Part shown: piece by piece, positions 8,863-16,700 of the stretch
How the letters are laid out: every line of letters starts with the position of its first letter
How positions within the stretch are numbered: position 1 is the first letter of the stretch
NCBI RefSeq assembly: GCF_003481705.1
Contig: NZ_QULN01000001.1
Location: 310,001 to 374,000 of the forward strand
Direction: 5' to 3'
Length of the DNA: 64,000 nucleotides
DNA from: Butyricicoccus sp. OM04-18BH
GTDB lineage: Bacteria; Bacillota; Clostridia; Oscillospirales; Butyricicoccaceae
Made by a program: the position numbers and the translations under genes
The notes under the pieces: generated by a model
The model's database searches: none
Seen by the model: the letters and a program-made list of their open reading frames with translations, nothing else
What the model was told of the DNA's origin: nothing

Positions 8863-8889
8863 AAGCTCCTGGGATATTCTCAGGAGCTT
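8863..8889 (+). promoter_or_regulatory. Leader hairpin upstream of the DUF960/amidoligase operon
   Basis: AAGCTCCTG (8863-8871) and CAGGAGCTT (8881-8889) form a perfect 9-bp stem followed by ACTTTTTG. An AT-rich -10-like TATTATAAA precedes it. It could be an attenuator, a protein-binding hairpin or an operator for the operon starting at 8918. Confidence 0.45.
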
Positions 8890-8917
8890 ACTTTTTGTCC
8901 AAAAGGAGGAAGCGAAA

Positions 8918-9205
8918 ATGTTCGACGATCAAAAATTTCTGACGCGCGGGATAGAAAGCGAGATTCCCGCATGGCTTGTTCATCTTATGTGGCACATGGT
9001 GCTCACGATGGAGGTCGAGGAAAAAGACTACCTGCAGGTATTCAGGCTGACGAAAACGCCGACCGGTCAGCACATCGTCCACGAGCAGGAGCAGCCGCCC
9101 TATCGTTATGAACTCGATGTACCGTGTGACGATGCCGTAAGCGCGAAGGTGTTCGTCATCGACGATTTAACGCATTCCACTATGCTGCTTGCCGAAGAGT
9201 ATTGA
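8918..9205 (+). CDS. DUF960 family protein
   Basis: The 95-residue protein starts after AAAAGGAGG. TRGIESEIP near the N-terminus and DYLQVFRL...QHIVHEQEQPPY in the middle match the DUF960 family of uncharacterised small Firmicutes proteins. No membrane segment or known catalytic motif is visible. It is the first gene of a five-gene operon with an amidoligase and a class II amidotransferase, 30 bases before the amidoligase, so it may belong to their pathway as an adaptor or regulator. That role is inference. Confidence 0.75.
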   Translation: MFDDQKFLTRGIESEIPAWLVHLMWHMVLTMEVEEKDYLQVFRLTKTPTGQHIVHEQEQPPYRYELDVPCDDAVSAKVFVIDDLTHSTMLLAEEY

Positions 9206-9235
9206 TATTAACCAAACGAAATGGAGGACTAACCA

Positions 9236-10327
9236 ATGAGTGAAACAAGAATTTGTGCAAACTGTGGTGCGGAGCATCCGCTTGACGAAATGTTCCAAGT
9301 AGAGAATGACTGGCTCTGCGAGGATTGCGCCGACCGGTTGACCGTAATCTGCGCCCACTGCAACGAACGGATTTATGAGGAAAATGCCGTCGAGGATGAC
9401 ACGCACATACTCTGCGATCACTGCTTTGATGAGTACTATGTTCGCTGCGATGACTGTGGGCGTATTATCCACCGCGACCGCGCGTACTGGGACGGTGATG
9501 ACAACGCTTATTGCGCGTCCTGCTGGGATGAACACTGTGACATTATCCATGAATACAGCTATACGCCCGACCTTGTATTCCACGGAAAAGGTCTGCGGCA
9601 TTTCGGCGTTGAGCTCGAAATCGACGACGGCGGTACGGTAAACAGCAACGCGCAGAAGCTGCTTGACATCGCGAACAAGGACGCAGAAAATCTCTACATC
9701 AAGACGGACGGCAGTCTGGATGAGGGCCTCGAGCTTGTCACTCATCCGATGACACTCGAGTACCATTTGAATGAAATGCCGTGGGCGGAAGTCCTTCGCA
9801 AGGCGCAGAGCATGGGATATTTGAGCCATGCGGCAGGCACGTGCGGCCTTCATGTTCACATCTCCCGCTTGGCGTTCGGCTGCACCTACGAACAGCAGGA
9901 GGCCGCGATTGCCCGTTTACTGTATTTCGTCGAGAAATTCTGGGCAGAATTGCTGCGGTTCAGCCGCCGTACACAGTCGCAGATGAATCGCTGGGCGGCG
10001 CGGTACGGTATCCGGCTAACCCCGTCCGAGCAGATAAACCACGCAAAGAATTCCTGCGCGGGGCGATATACGGCGGTCAACCTTACGAATTCGGACACGG
10101 TTGAAATCCGTATGTTCCGCGGCACGCTCAAGCTGAATACCCTCAAAGCCACCTTGCAGATGGTAAATCATCTGGTCGAGGTGGCTGTTGCTATGTCCGA
10201 CAGTCAGGTGCAAGACATGAGCTGGTTCGATTTTCTCGATGACATCACCGAACCAGAACTTATCCAGTATCTCAAGGAGCGCCGCCTTTATGTAAATGAA
10301 CCCGTAAACACTTCGGAGGAGGAGTAA
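9236..10327 (+). CDS. Zinc-ribbon amidoligase (COOH-NH2 ligase, Amidoligase_2-like)
   Basis: A 363-residue protein. Residues about 5-105 carry repeated CxxC pairs (CANCG, CEDC, CAHC, CDHC, CDDCG, CASC), forming LIM-like zinc ribbons. The catalytic part starts at FGVELEID (123-130) and continues with IKTDGSLDEGLELVT, GTCGLHVHIS (from 201) and a late TVEIRMFRGTL. These are hallmarks of the amidoligase family related to glutamine synthetase and gamma-glutamylcysteine ligase, which form amide or isopeptide bonds with ATP. The next gene encodes an ammonia-producing class II amidotransferase, one base apart. The N-terminal ribbons may recruit a protein or nucleic-acid substrate. The substrate is unknown. 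Confidence 0.8.
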   Translation: MSETRICANCGAEHPLDEMFQVENDWLCEDCADRLTVICAHCNERIYEENAVEDDTHILCDHCFDEYYVRCDDCGRIIHRDRAYWDGDDNAYCASCWDEHCDIIHEYSYTPDLVFHGKGLRHFGVELEIDDGGTVNSNAQKLLDIANKDAENLYIKTDGSLDEGLELVTHPMTLEYHLNEMPWAEVLRKAQSMGYLSHAAGTCGLHVHISRLAFGCTYEQQEAAIARLLYFVEKFWAELLRFSRRTQSQMNRWAARYGIRLTPSEQINHAKNSCAGRYTAVNLTNSDTVEIRMFRGTLKLNTLKATLQMVNHLVEVAVAMSDSQVQDMSWFDFLDDITEPELIQYLKERRLYVNEPVNTSEEE

Positions 10328-10328
10328 T

Positions 10329-11267
10329 ATGTGCAGTCTTTTCGGCTTAATTGATTTTAAGGAGTGCCTCAGCACCCACACGAAGAATAAAATTTTGAAT
10401 ACGTTAGCGCGTGAGTGTCAAGTTCGCGGCACGGACGCGACCGGCATTGCCTACAACTTTAACGACCGTCTGCGGATTTATAAGCGTCCCCTTCCCGCTC
10501 GTAAGATGAAAATCCATATTCCGCACGGTGTAAATGTCGTGATGGGTCACACTCGCATGACGACTCAGGGCAACGCGCAGTTTAATCAGAATAACCATCC
10601 GTTCCTTGGTCACGTTGACGGAAATAGCTTTGCTCTCGCGCATAACGGCGTTCTCTGGAACGATAAAGAGTTACGCACGGAAGAAAATCTGCCGATGACG
10701 AGCGTCGAAACGGACAGCTACGTTGCCGTGCAGCTTCTTGAACAGCAGAAAACCCTCGACTTTGACAGCCTGAAATCTATGGCTGAAAAGGTCGAGGGGT
10801 CTTTCGTCTTTACGGTACTCGATAAAGATAACTCCATCTGGTTCGTAGTTGGAGATAATCCGTTGTGCGTGATGTTCTATGATGGCTTCTTAATTTACGC
10901 TTCCACGCAGGAAATCCTCTGCAAGACGCTGAAAAAGCTGCGGTTAAAAGCGCCCATCGACATTCTCGAACCACAGGAGGGCGAGATTATGAAAATCAAC
11001 CGCAACGGCCGTATCACTACCGAGACTTTTACGCCCCACACGACGTACGAGCACTGGTGGCGCAAATATCCCTTTTATCGTAGCTACTACGAGGACACGT
11101 CCACAAACTACGACGACCTGTTCAGCGTTGCCAAATCGTTCGGCGTTACCGCTGATGAAGTGCAGGCGCTCTTGGACTACGGCTGCTCGGAAGAGGAAAT
11201 CGAGGAAATGCTGTACGACCCGGAACTCTTTCACGAGATGACCGGTGAGCTGCTTTATGCGTACTGA
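10329..11267 (+). CDS. Class II glutamine amidotransferase
   Basis: A 312-residue Ntn-type amidotransferase. Cys2 (MCSLFG) is the N-terminal nucleophile after Met removal. GHTRMTTQGNA, ALAHNGVL and ETDSYV are the glutamine-binding and oxyanion elements of class II enzymes. There is no attached synthase domain, as in GlmS, PurF or AsnB; a C-terminal extension of about 100 residues is rich in acidic and aromatic residues. It probably releases ammonia from glutamine for the amidoligase encoded just upstream. The start codon is one base past that stop codon, and its binding site lies within it. Confidence 0.85.
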   Translation: MCSLFGLIDFKECLSTHTKNKILNTLARECQVRGTDATGIAYNFNDRLRIYKRPLPARKMKIHIPHGVNVVMGHTRMTTQGNAQFNQNNHPFLGHVDGNSFALAHNGVLWNDKELRTEENLPMTSVETDSYVAVQLLEQQKTLDFDSLKSMAEKVEGSFVFTVLDKDNSIWFVVGDNPLCVMFYDGFLIYASTQEILCKTLKKLRLKAPIDILEPQEGEIMKINRNGRITTETFTPHTTYEHWWRKYPFYRSYYEDTSTNYDDLFSVAKSFGVTADEVQALLDYGCSEEEIEEMLYDPELFHEMTGELLYAY

Positions 11268-11286
11268 TTGAAAGGAGGCGATGCGC

Positions 11287-11373
11287 ATGATTGCACTCGG
11301 CCCGATCTTCCAAGCTATCGGCGCAGTGGTTGACCTCATCATCGAGGCCGTCGAGAACTTTTCAGATGACTGA
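11287..11373 (+). CDS. Hydrophobic microprotein with acidic tail, 28 residues
   Basis: AAAGGAGG ends eight bases before the ATG at 11287; an ATG at 11281 is too close. The peptide has a hydrophobic core of about 18 residues (IFQAIGAVVDLII) and ends ENFSDD. It starts 19 bases after the amidotransferase stop, on the same strand, and before the operon terminator. It has no arginine-rich leader or double-Gly leader site. Possible roles are substrate of the amidoligase system, a membrane-active peptide or a small regulator. The coding call rests on the binding site and position. Confidence 0.6.
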   Translation: MIALGPIFQAIGAVVDLIIEAVENFSDD

Positions 11374-11387
11374 AACGAGGTGAAAGT

Positions 11388-11462
11388 TTGAACCCAGGCA
11401 AAATCATTCTCGGCGTGCTGACTGTTATCGGCCTGCTCGCCGACATCATTGACGATGATTGA
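11388..11462 (+). CDS. Second hydrophobic microprotein with Asp-rich tail, 24 residues
   Basis: A TTG start follows GAGGTG by five bases. The peptide has a hydrophobic stretch (IILGVLTVIGLL) and ends ADIIDDD. It repeats the architecture of the preceding microprotein (short polar start, one amphipathic or membrane-length helix, Asp-terminated) without being a copy. It ends five bases before the operon terminator. The weak start codon lowers certainty, but the frame is too well placed to ignore. Confidence 0.5.
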   Translation: MNPGKIILGVLTVIGLLADIIDDD

Positions 11463-11466
11463 ACAC

Positions 11467-11499
11467 AAAAATACCGACTCTTCCGAGCCGGTATTTTTT
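11467..11499 (+). terminator. Terminator of the amidoligase operon
   Basis: AAAATACCG-A-CTC, loop TTCC, GAG-C-CGGTATTTT, ending in a run of six T: a strong stem with one mismatch. It closes the five-gene unit. Confidence 0.9.
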
Positions 11500-11605
11500 G
11501 AGCATGTCAATAGAGTATACCCATCTGAAACAACGAGAAATTATGTCAATAGGGTTGTTTTCGAACTTTTGCAATATGTCAAAATGTGCGGTGACCCTAT
11601 TGCAA

Positions 11606-12268
11606 TTAACCACGCTTCAACTGCTCGATAAGTTTATCAAACAGCGACACAAACTCGCTCTCAATCTGAGCGTAGATTTCCTGCGCGGTTGCATCATCAT
11701 AAATGTGCGAGGTCTGGTTGCGGGCATTCAGCAGTGCAATCCACGCCTGTTCATCATCAATCAGGCCATACGAGAACGCCTTGCGCATCGTTGATTTCGG
11801 GCTGTTCAATTCAGTAAAACCTTGATCGAGCAAAAACTCGCGTGTGGTTTTCCACGCCAGCTCGCAGGTGAATTCAAAGCGCTGGATTACACCGTCGCGG
11901 ATGATTTTAGCCGGGGTCTCTTGATACGCCTGCACGCCCTCGCGCAGACGCTCTACAGCATTGGTGAGATTTTCGAATTTCGTATTGTAACGGTCCAGCA
12001 AGCAAATCCCGTCCTTCTCTATATTTTGAAGCAATGCGGCATCGGTATGTTCACTGACAAACACCAGATCAACCGAATACAGCGAGTCCAGATCATTTTC
12101 GACAGCATCGCTGAATTGCGTACGCTGCTGCGCTGTGCAGCCCCAGACCGCGAAATCATAATCACTACGGGCGCGATAATCGCCACGGGCACGCGAACCG
12201 AATAATACCAGTTTCGGCACTCCATAACGGTGCGCTAACTGTTTTACCTGTTCGATTGTCTTATCCAT
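11606..12268 (-). CDS. Fused minimal nucleotidyltransferase and HEPT/HI0074-type protein (MntA-HepT-like)
   Basis: A 220-residue protein from the ATG at 12266-12268, with AAGGA upstream. Residues 24-41 (GSRARG...SDYDFAV) are the active-site motif of MNT nucleotidyltransferases. From about residue 105 the sequence matches the HI0074 substrate-binding family (FEFTCELAWKT), a helical HEPT fold, and R183-X4-H188-X-Y190 matches the RX4HXY motif of HepT toxins. In two-gene systems MntA adenylylates the Tyr of that motif to silence the RNase. Here both domains are in one chain, so the toxin would carry its own antidote. It is divergent from a resolvase gene. Function is by analogy. Confidence 0.8.
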   Translation of the reverse strand: MDKTIEQVKQLAHRYGVPKLVLFGSRARGDYRARSDYDFAVWGCTAQQRTQFSDAVENDLDSLYSVDLVFVSEHTDAALLQNIEKDGICLLDRYNTKFENLTNAVERLREGVQAYQETPAKIIRDGVIQRFEFTCELAWKTTREFLLDQGFTELNSPKSTMRKAFSYGLIDDEQAWIALLNARNQTSHIYDDATAQEIYAQIESEFVSLFDKLIEQLKRG

Positions 12269-12323
12269 CAGCGTCACCGTCCTTATTATTTTCATTATAC
12301 CATACTTAAAGGAGAGATACACC

Positions 12324-12905
12324 ATGAAAATTGGCTACATCCGCGTAAGTACCGAGGAGCAAAACACCGCTCGGCAGGAAGCCCTGCTGCGCGAACTCGA
12401 TGTTGACGAGATTTTTATCGACAAGGCGAGCGGCAAGAACGCCGACCGCCCGGAGCTTACCCGTATGATGAATTACGTCCGGCGCGGCGACACGGTTATC
12501 GTCGAGTCCATCAGCCGTTTCGCTCGCAATACCCGTGACCTACTCGACCTTGTGGAGCGGCTTACCGAAAAACAGGTGGAGTTCGTTAGCCGCAAGGAGG
12601 CCATCGACACAACCACGCCAACCGGCAAATTTATGCTCACCGTATTTGCGGCTGTTGCAGAACTGGAGCGTGAGTATATCTTGCAGCGCCAGCGAGAGGG
12701 TATTGCCATTGCCAAGACACAGGGCAAATACACCGGCCGCAAGCCACGTCCCTTGCCGGACAACTTTGAGCGAGTGGTTGCTCGCTGGCGGGCAGGAGAA
12801 ATCACCGCGGTGGAAGCCATGCGGCAGACAGGGCTGAAGCCGAACACATTTTACCGCAGGTGCTCCCAGATTTCTCTTGCGCTTAAACGCATCAAATCCA
12901 TATAA
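12324..12905 (+). CDS. Small serine recombinase (resolvase/invertase family)
   Basis: A 193-residue protein after AAAGGAGAG. YIRVSTEEQN carries the catalytic Ser9. The SRFARNTRDLLDLV and TPTGKFMLTVFAAVAELERE segments are the conserved resolvase catalytic and dimer helices, and a short C-terminal helix-turn-helix follows a TGRKPRPLP linker. It resembles plasmid/transposon resolvases and cassette invertases. It lies in an accessory block beside toxin-antitoxin genes. A perfect inverted repeat at 12931-12960 downstream might be related to its site. Confidence 0.88.
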   Translation: MKIGYIRVSTEEQNTARQEALLRELDVDEIFIDKASGKNADRPELTRMMNYVRRGDTVIVESISRFARNTRDLLDLVERLTEKQVEFVSRKEAIDTTTPTGKFMLTVFAAVAELEREYILQRQREGIAIAKTQGKYTGRKPRPLPDNFERVVARWRAGEITAVEAMRQTGLKPNTFYRRCSQISLALKRIKSI

Positions 12906-12930
12906 TGCGAATACGAGTAAGTGCTATAGA

Positions 12931-12960
12931 ACGAGCGCAGACATTTCTGCCTGCGCTCGT
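12931..12960. repeat. Perfect 10-bp inverted repeat after the resolvase gene
   Basis: ACGAGCGCAG (12931-12940) and CTGCGCTCGT (12951-12960) with a 10-base loop. There is no T-run on either side, so it is a weak terminator at best. It may be a recombination or operator element between convergent genes. Confidence 0.5.
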
Positions 12961-12979
12961 CAGATGTTGTATTGGAATT

Positions 12980-13300
12980 TTACTGAATCAGCCATTGATA
13001 ATCCTGCCGTCCATCAATCACGTATTCAACAAAAACTCGTTCGCCTTTAATTTGATAAATGAGTAGATACCATTTACCAAACACCATTTTGCGATACTTT
13101 TCTGTTACGAAAACACTCGAACGCAAGATTGGGTTTCGATATGGAAAGCTTTGCAGAGAATCTGCCGCTTTCCTGAAGTCAGCTGCCAATTGGCGTGCCA
13201 ACCGTTCTTCTAACCGTGCCATGAATACCGCATGCTCAATCAGCTGCTGCGCTGCTCGCTTGGATACGATAACCTGGAATTTGTTTTCAAGCTCCGGCAT
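12980..13300 (-). CDS. RelE/ParE-type toxin
   Basis: A 106-residue basic protein of the ParE/RelE plasmid-stabilisation superfamily: an N-terminal helical hairpin (SKRAAQQLIEHAVFMARL), then strands with FPYRNPILRSS, YRKMVFGKWYLLIYQI and a C-terminal VEYVIDGRQDYQWL. It overlaps the end of the upstream Phd-like antitoxin by 14 bases, the usual antitoxin-first arrangement. Target (mRNA or gyrase) cannot be told from sequence. Confidence 0.8.
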   Translation of the reverse strand: MPELENKFQVIVSKRAAQQLIEHAVFMARLEERLARQLAADFRKAADSLQSFPYRNPILRSSVFVTEKYRKMVFGKWYLLIYQIKGERVFVEYVIDGRQDYQWLIQ

Positions 13301-13568
13301 GGCAGGTCTCCCGAATTGCCTGATCCATCATGGAAGCGACTTCATCCACCGAGTAGTCCGGTGCACCGTGTAAGCGGTCTTCCTCAACAGCAAGCAGTTC
13401 CTCGCGCAGCTTTAGCATTTTTTCGCGTTTTGTAAATGAATTGATATCCATTACAACGAGATCACCTTCGCCGTTCTTGGTCAGATAAACCGGCTCTCCG
13501 GTGGATCTGCACAGCTCGGCAATATCATTGTAATTCTGACGAATACTTGCACTCGGCTTGATATTCAT
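13287..13568 (-). CDS. Phd/YefM-type antitoxin
   Basis: 93 residues from the ATG at 13566-13568, which follows GGAGGTG. The N-terminus (IRQNYNDIAELCRSTGEPVYLTKNGEGDLVVM) has the Phd/YefM DNA-binding fold signature. The C-terminal helix, which would bind the toxin, is acidic. Its stop region overlaps the toxin start. A good promoter lies upstream, and autorepression is expected for this family. Confidence 0.85.
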   Translation of the reverse strand: MNIKPSASIRQNYNDIAELCRSTGEPVYLTKNGEGDLVVMDINSFTKREKMLKLREELLAVEEDRLHGAPDYSVDEVASMMDQAIRETCHAGA

Positions 13569-13601
13569 AAAAGCACCTCCATATAGTAATATCATAATTA
13601 T

Positions 13602-13629
13602 ATTATACTCTAATAATGCTATGCTGCAA
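13602..13629 (-). promoter_or_regulatory. Promoter of the toxin-antitoxin pair
   Basis: On the minus strand TTGCAG (13624-13629) and TATAAT (13602-13607) are 16 bases apart, about 35 bases upstream of the antitoxin start. The sequence is AT-rich with alternating TAAT motifs suited to autoregulation. Confidence 0.6.
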
Positions 13630-13660
13630 TAGCTGTTATCTCGAATCTCAGGATAAAATA

Positions 13661-13694
13661 CCGCCGGGTCTCCCAAATACGGGGAACCCGGCGG
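13661..13694 (-). terminator. Terminator of the peptidase gene
   Basis: CCGCCGGGT and ACCCGGCGG enclose an inner TCCC/GGGG pairing. On the minus strand the stem is followed by TATTTTATCC. It stands between the stop at 13725 and the antitoxin promoter. Confidence 0.7.
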
Positions 13695-13724
13695 CTGCAT
13701 GTTACTGATTTACTTTTTCAGTTT

Positions 13725-16700
13725 TTACTTGCTCATCTCGCAGAAACGCATGAGGATTGCGGCAACCTCTGCGCGAGTTGCGTTATTCTGCGGGTTCAGC
13801 TTGCCGTTGGAGCCATTGACAATGCCGTTGGCAACTGCCCAATGCATTGCGCTTGCTGCGTAGGTGCTAACGGAAGCTGCATCAGAGAAGCTGTCGAGCT
13901 TGCCGTCTGCCTTCGGAGAGCCTGCATAGCGGTACATCATGGTAACGAGCTGCTCGCGGGTGATGTTGGCATTCGGGTTGGTGCCGTCGGACACGCCCTT
14001 AGCCTTTGCCCACTCCATGCCCTTCTCGTACCAGGTCGCGCCGCCGGTGGTGTCCTCGCCTGCGTAGCGCGCGAGAACCGTCATCAGCATTGCACGGGTC
14101 GTGGTTGCGCTCGGCGCAAACTTGTCGCTGCCCGTGCCGCTCATCAGACCCTTGTCGGCAACATACTTAACAGCGTCAGCGAACCAATCGGAGGAAGCAA
14201 CGTCATCAAAGCCGTTCTTCGAGGGCTTGGTGTCCTCAATCTTGCTGAAGGTCGGAGTAACCGTTACCTTGCCCTCCGGCATGGTGAAGGTGTACTTGCC
14301 GTCGGACTTCTTGGTGACGTCAACGGTATTGCCCTTTGCGTCGGTGATCGTCAGCTTGTCGAGCTTGTAGCCGTCCTTGGCCTTTACGGTAACAGTAACC
14401 GTGCTGCCCTTGGAAGCCGAGGTCTTGTCGACCGAAACCGAACCGTTATCCGACTTGGAAGCGGAAACCGTGGTGCTCGAGCCGGAGGACGAGCCGCCGC
14501 CGCTGCTCGAATGATGCACGGTGAAGTTTGCGGTGATGGTGGTGTTGCCGTTGATGGTAAAGGTCTTCGTAGCGCCGCCCTCAACTGCCTCACCGTTTAC
14601 CGTCCAGCCGCTGAAGTCATAGCCGCTGTCTGCGGTCGCGGTGAGGGTGACTTCCGTGCCTGCTGCAACCACGCTGCTCTCCAGGCCGGTAACCTTGCCG
14701 TTCTTTGCGCTGGTGCTTACGCAGTACTTATTGTCTACTGCGGACATAGTCGCAGTGTACTGACCGTTTTCTACTGGAATAACGGCAGACAGTGCAGTAT
14801 TGTCAATCGTAATGCCGTAGTTCTCGAAGTGTTCGTCATCTACCTTGCCCGGCTCGTAGGTGTAAACAACCAGAGCCAGCTTGTGACCTGCCTTTACGGT
14901 GTAGTAGTTCGGCTGGAGATATACGGTGTAGTTACGGTACTTGCCATCCTCAAGCCTAACCTCGTTCGCTGCGGAAGCAGAGCTGAAACCTGCGCCCGGG
15001 TTTGCAAGATCGATCCAGCCGCGTGCAATAATCTTGTACTTGGAGGTAGTCGGCTTGAACTTGATTACATCGTAATCCTCAGCACCGCTGCCGACCCAGT
15101 TGACCGCGCCGGTCTTGTTCTCGGTAACGCTGGTGGTGTAGCTCTGGAATGCCTCGTCAGATACGTCAACCAGCATTGCGCTCATCATCAGCGCATCACG
15201 GCTGTTGCTGCCTGCTCTCATGACTGCAATGCCATACTCATCTTCAGCGTCATATTCTTCTTCGTCCGCAACCTGATTGTCCGGATTCATGATCTCTTCA
15301 TGATCCACGCCGCGCGGAGCAGCTTCGACTGCTTCGAAATCAGCTGCTTCGACAGCCTGCTTATCCGGATGCTGAATCGGAGTCGCCTTGATGTTTACCT
15401 TGACCGTACCCTTGATAACGGTATCGGCCTTGACATCATAGGTGTACATTGCGCTTGCAGAGGTGGACGCAGTCGTGAACGCATCACGCCAGCTGGAAAT
15501 ACCGGTCATGTTGCTGTTGATGGTGGTCGTGCCGGTTTCACTGTTGGTCAGAGTCAGCGTATTGGCATATGCCGATGCTTCATCCGAGGTCGGCCAGGTC
15601 TTCGAAGTAAACCAGCCGCCGTCAACAATGTTGCTCTGTACGGTAACGGTTGCCATGTTCTCTGCACCGTTTTCCACACCATACAGATAATGGCTGAACC
15701 ACTTGTTCAGAATACTGTTGTAGGTCTCATCGCCAATCAGCAGAGAGGTCTTGTGAGAGTCATAATCCGGGGTGATATGCGCACCCTGATGCAGCAGCAG
15801 CTTGACATTCTGATTTGCATTCTTAAACGCATCATACATCAGCTGGAACTGCTTGGTACGAACGTTATCATCGTTCAGGCCGTGAACGATAAGTACCGGA
15901 CATCTGAAATTGCCATAAGTTTCACTGTTATCGGTTTTCTTGCCCGCATTTCCTGCGGTGTAGTCACGGGTTGCCCAGTGCGTGCCATAGTCACCGTTCA
16001 GCGCAATCTGATCGTTGTAAATACGGTTGAGGTACTTCTGGTAAACATCCTTCATGCTGTTCCAGTCGTCTTCATCAATATAACGGCCAGCGCAGTAGAA
16101 ACCGAGATTATCCGAATATGCCGGATTACGGCCAGTAGAGATACCCTGCGAGTTGGTGTACTCATACCAGCTTGCGATACCTGCAACCGGAACGATGGTC
16201 TTGAGGTTTGCTACACCGGTAGACGCAACTGCAAAGTCGGTCGTGCCGCCGTAGGAACGACCGGTCATAGCAACGTTGCCGTTCGACCAGTCAGCCGTGA
16301 TTTTAATGTTGTTCTCCTTATCGGTATATGCAACACGGCGGCTGTTCTGTGCCAGCCATTCAACGACGCACTTGAATGCGTCAGTCTCTACATCAGCGCC
16401 GCAGGTCTCCAGGCCTTCGGAACCACGGGTGCCCAGACCGCCTACCTCAACAACCGCGTAGCCGCGAACGAGGAAGTAGTCATACCAGTCGAGATCTTCA
16501 TAGTCGTAGAAGTCACCCCAGGAGCCGCTTTCATACGGGCTGACATAGTACCACTCGTCTGCCGTTGCTTTCTTGGCCGCGTCCATCGTGCTCATTTCTC
16601 TATTGGAAACGCGCTGATACTTTGCCGAACCGTACAGGCTATTCAAGTCGTAGCCCAGATCACCCTCCTTATAGGTGAACTTGCGGTCATCACCGTTATC

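Noticed and set aside
11449..11794. Overlapping + strand frames after the amidoligase operon
   Set aside because: They start inside the terminator region and run antisense to the MntA-HepT-like gene. No Shine-Dalgarno.
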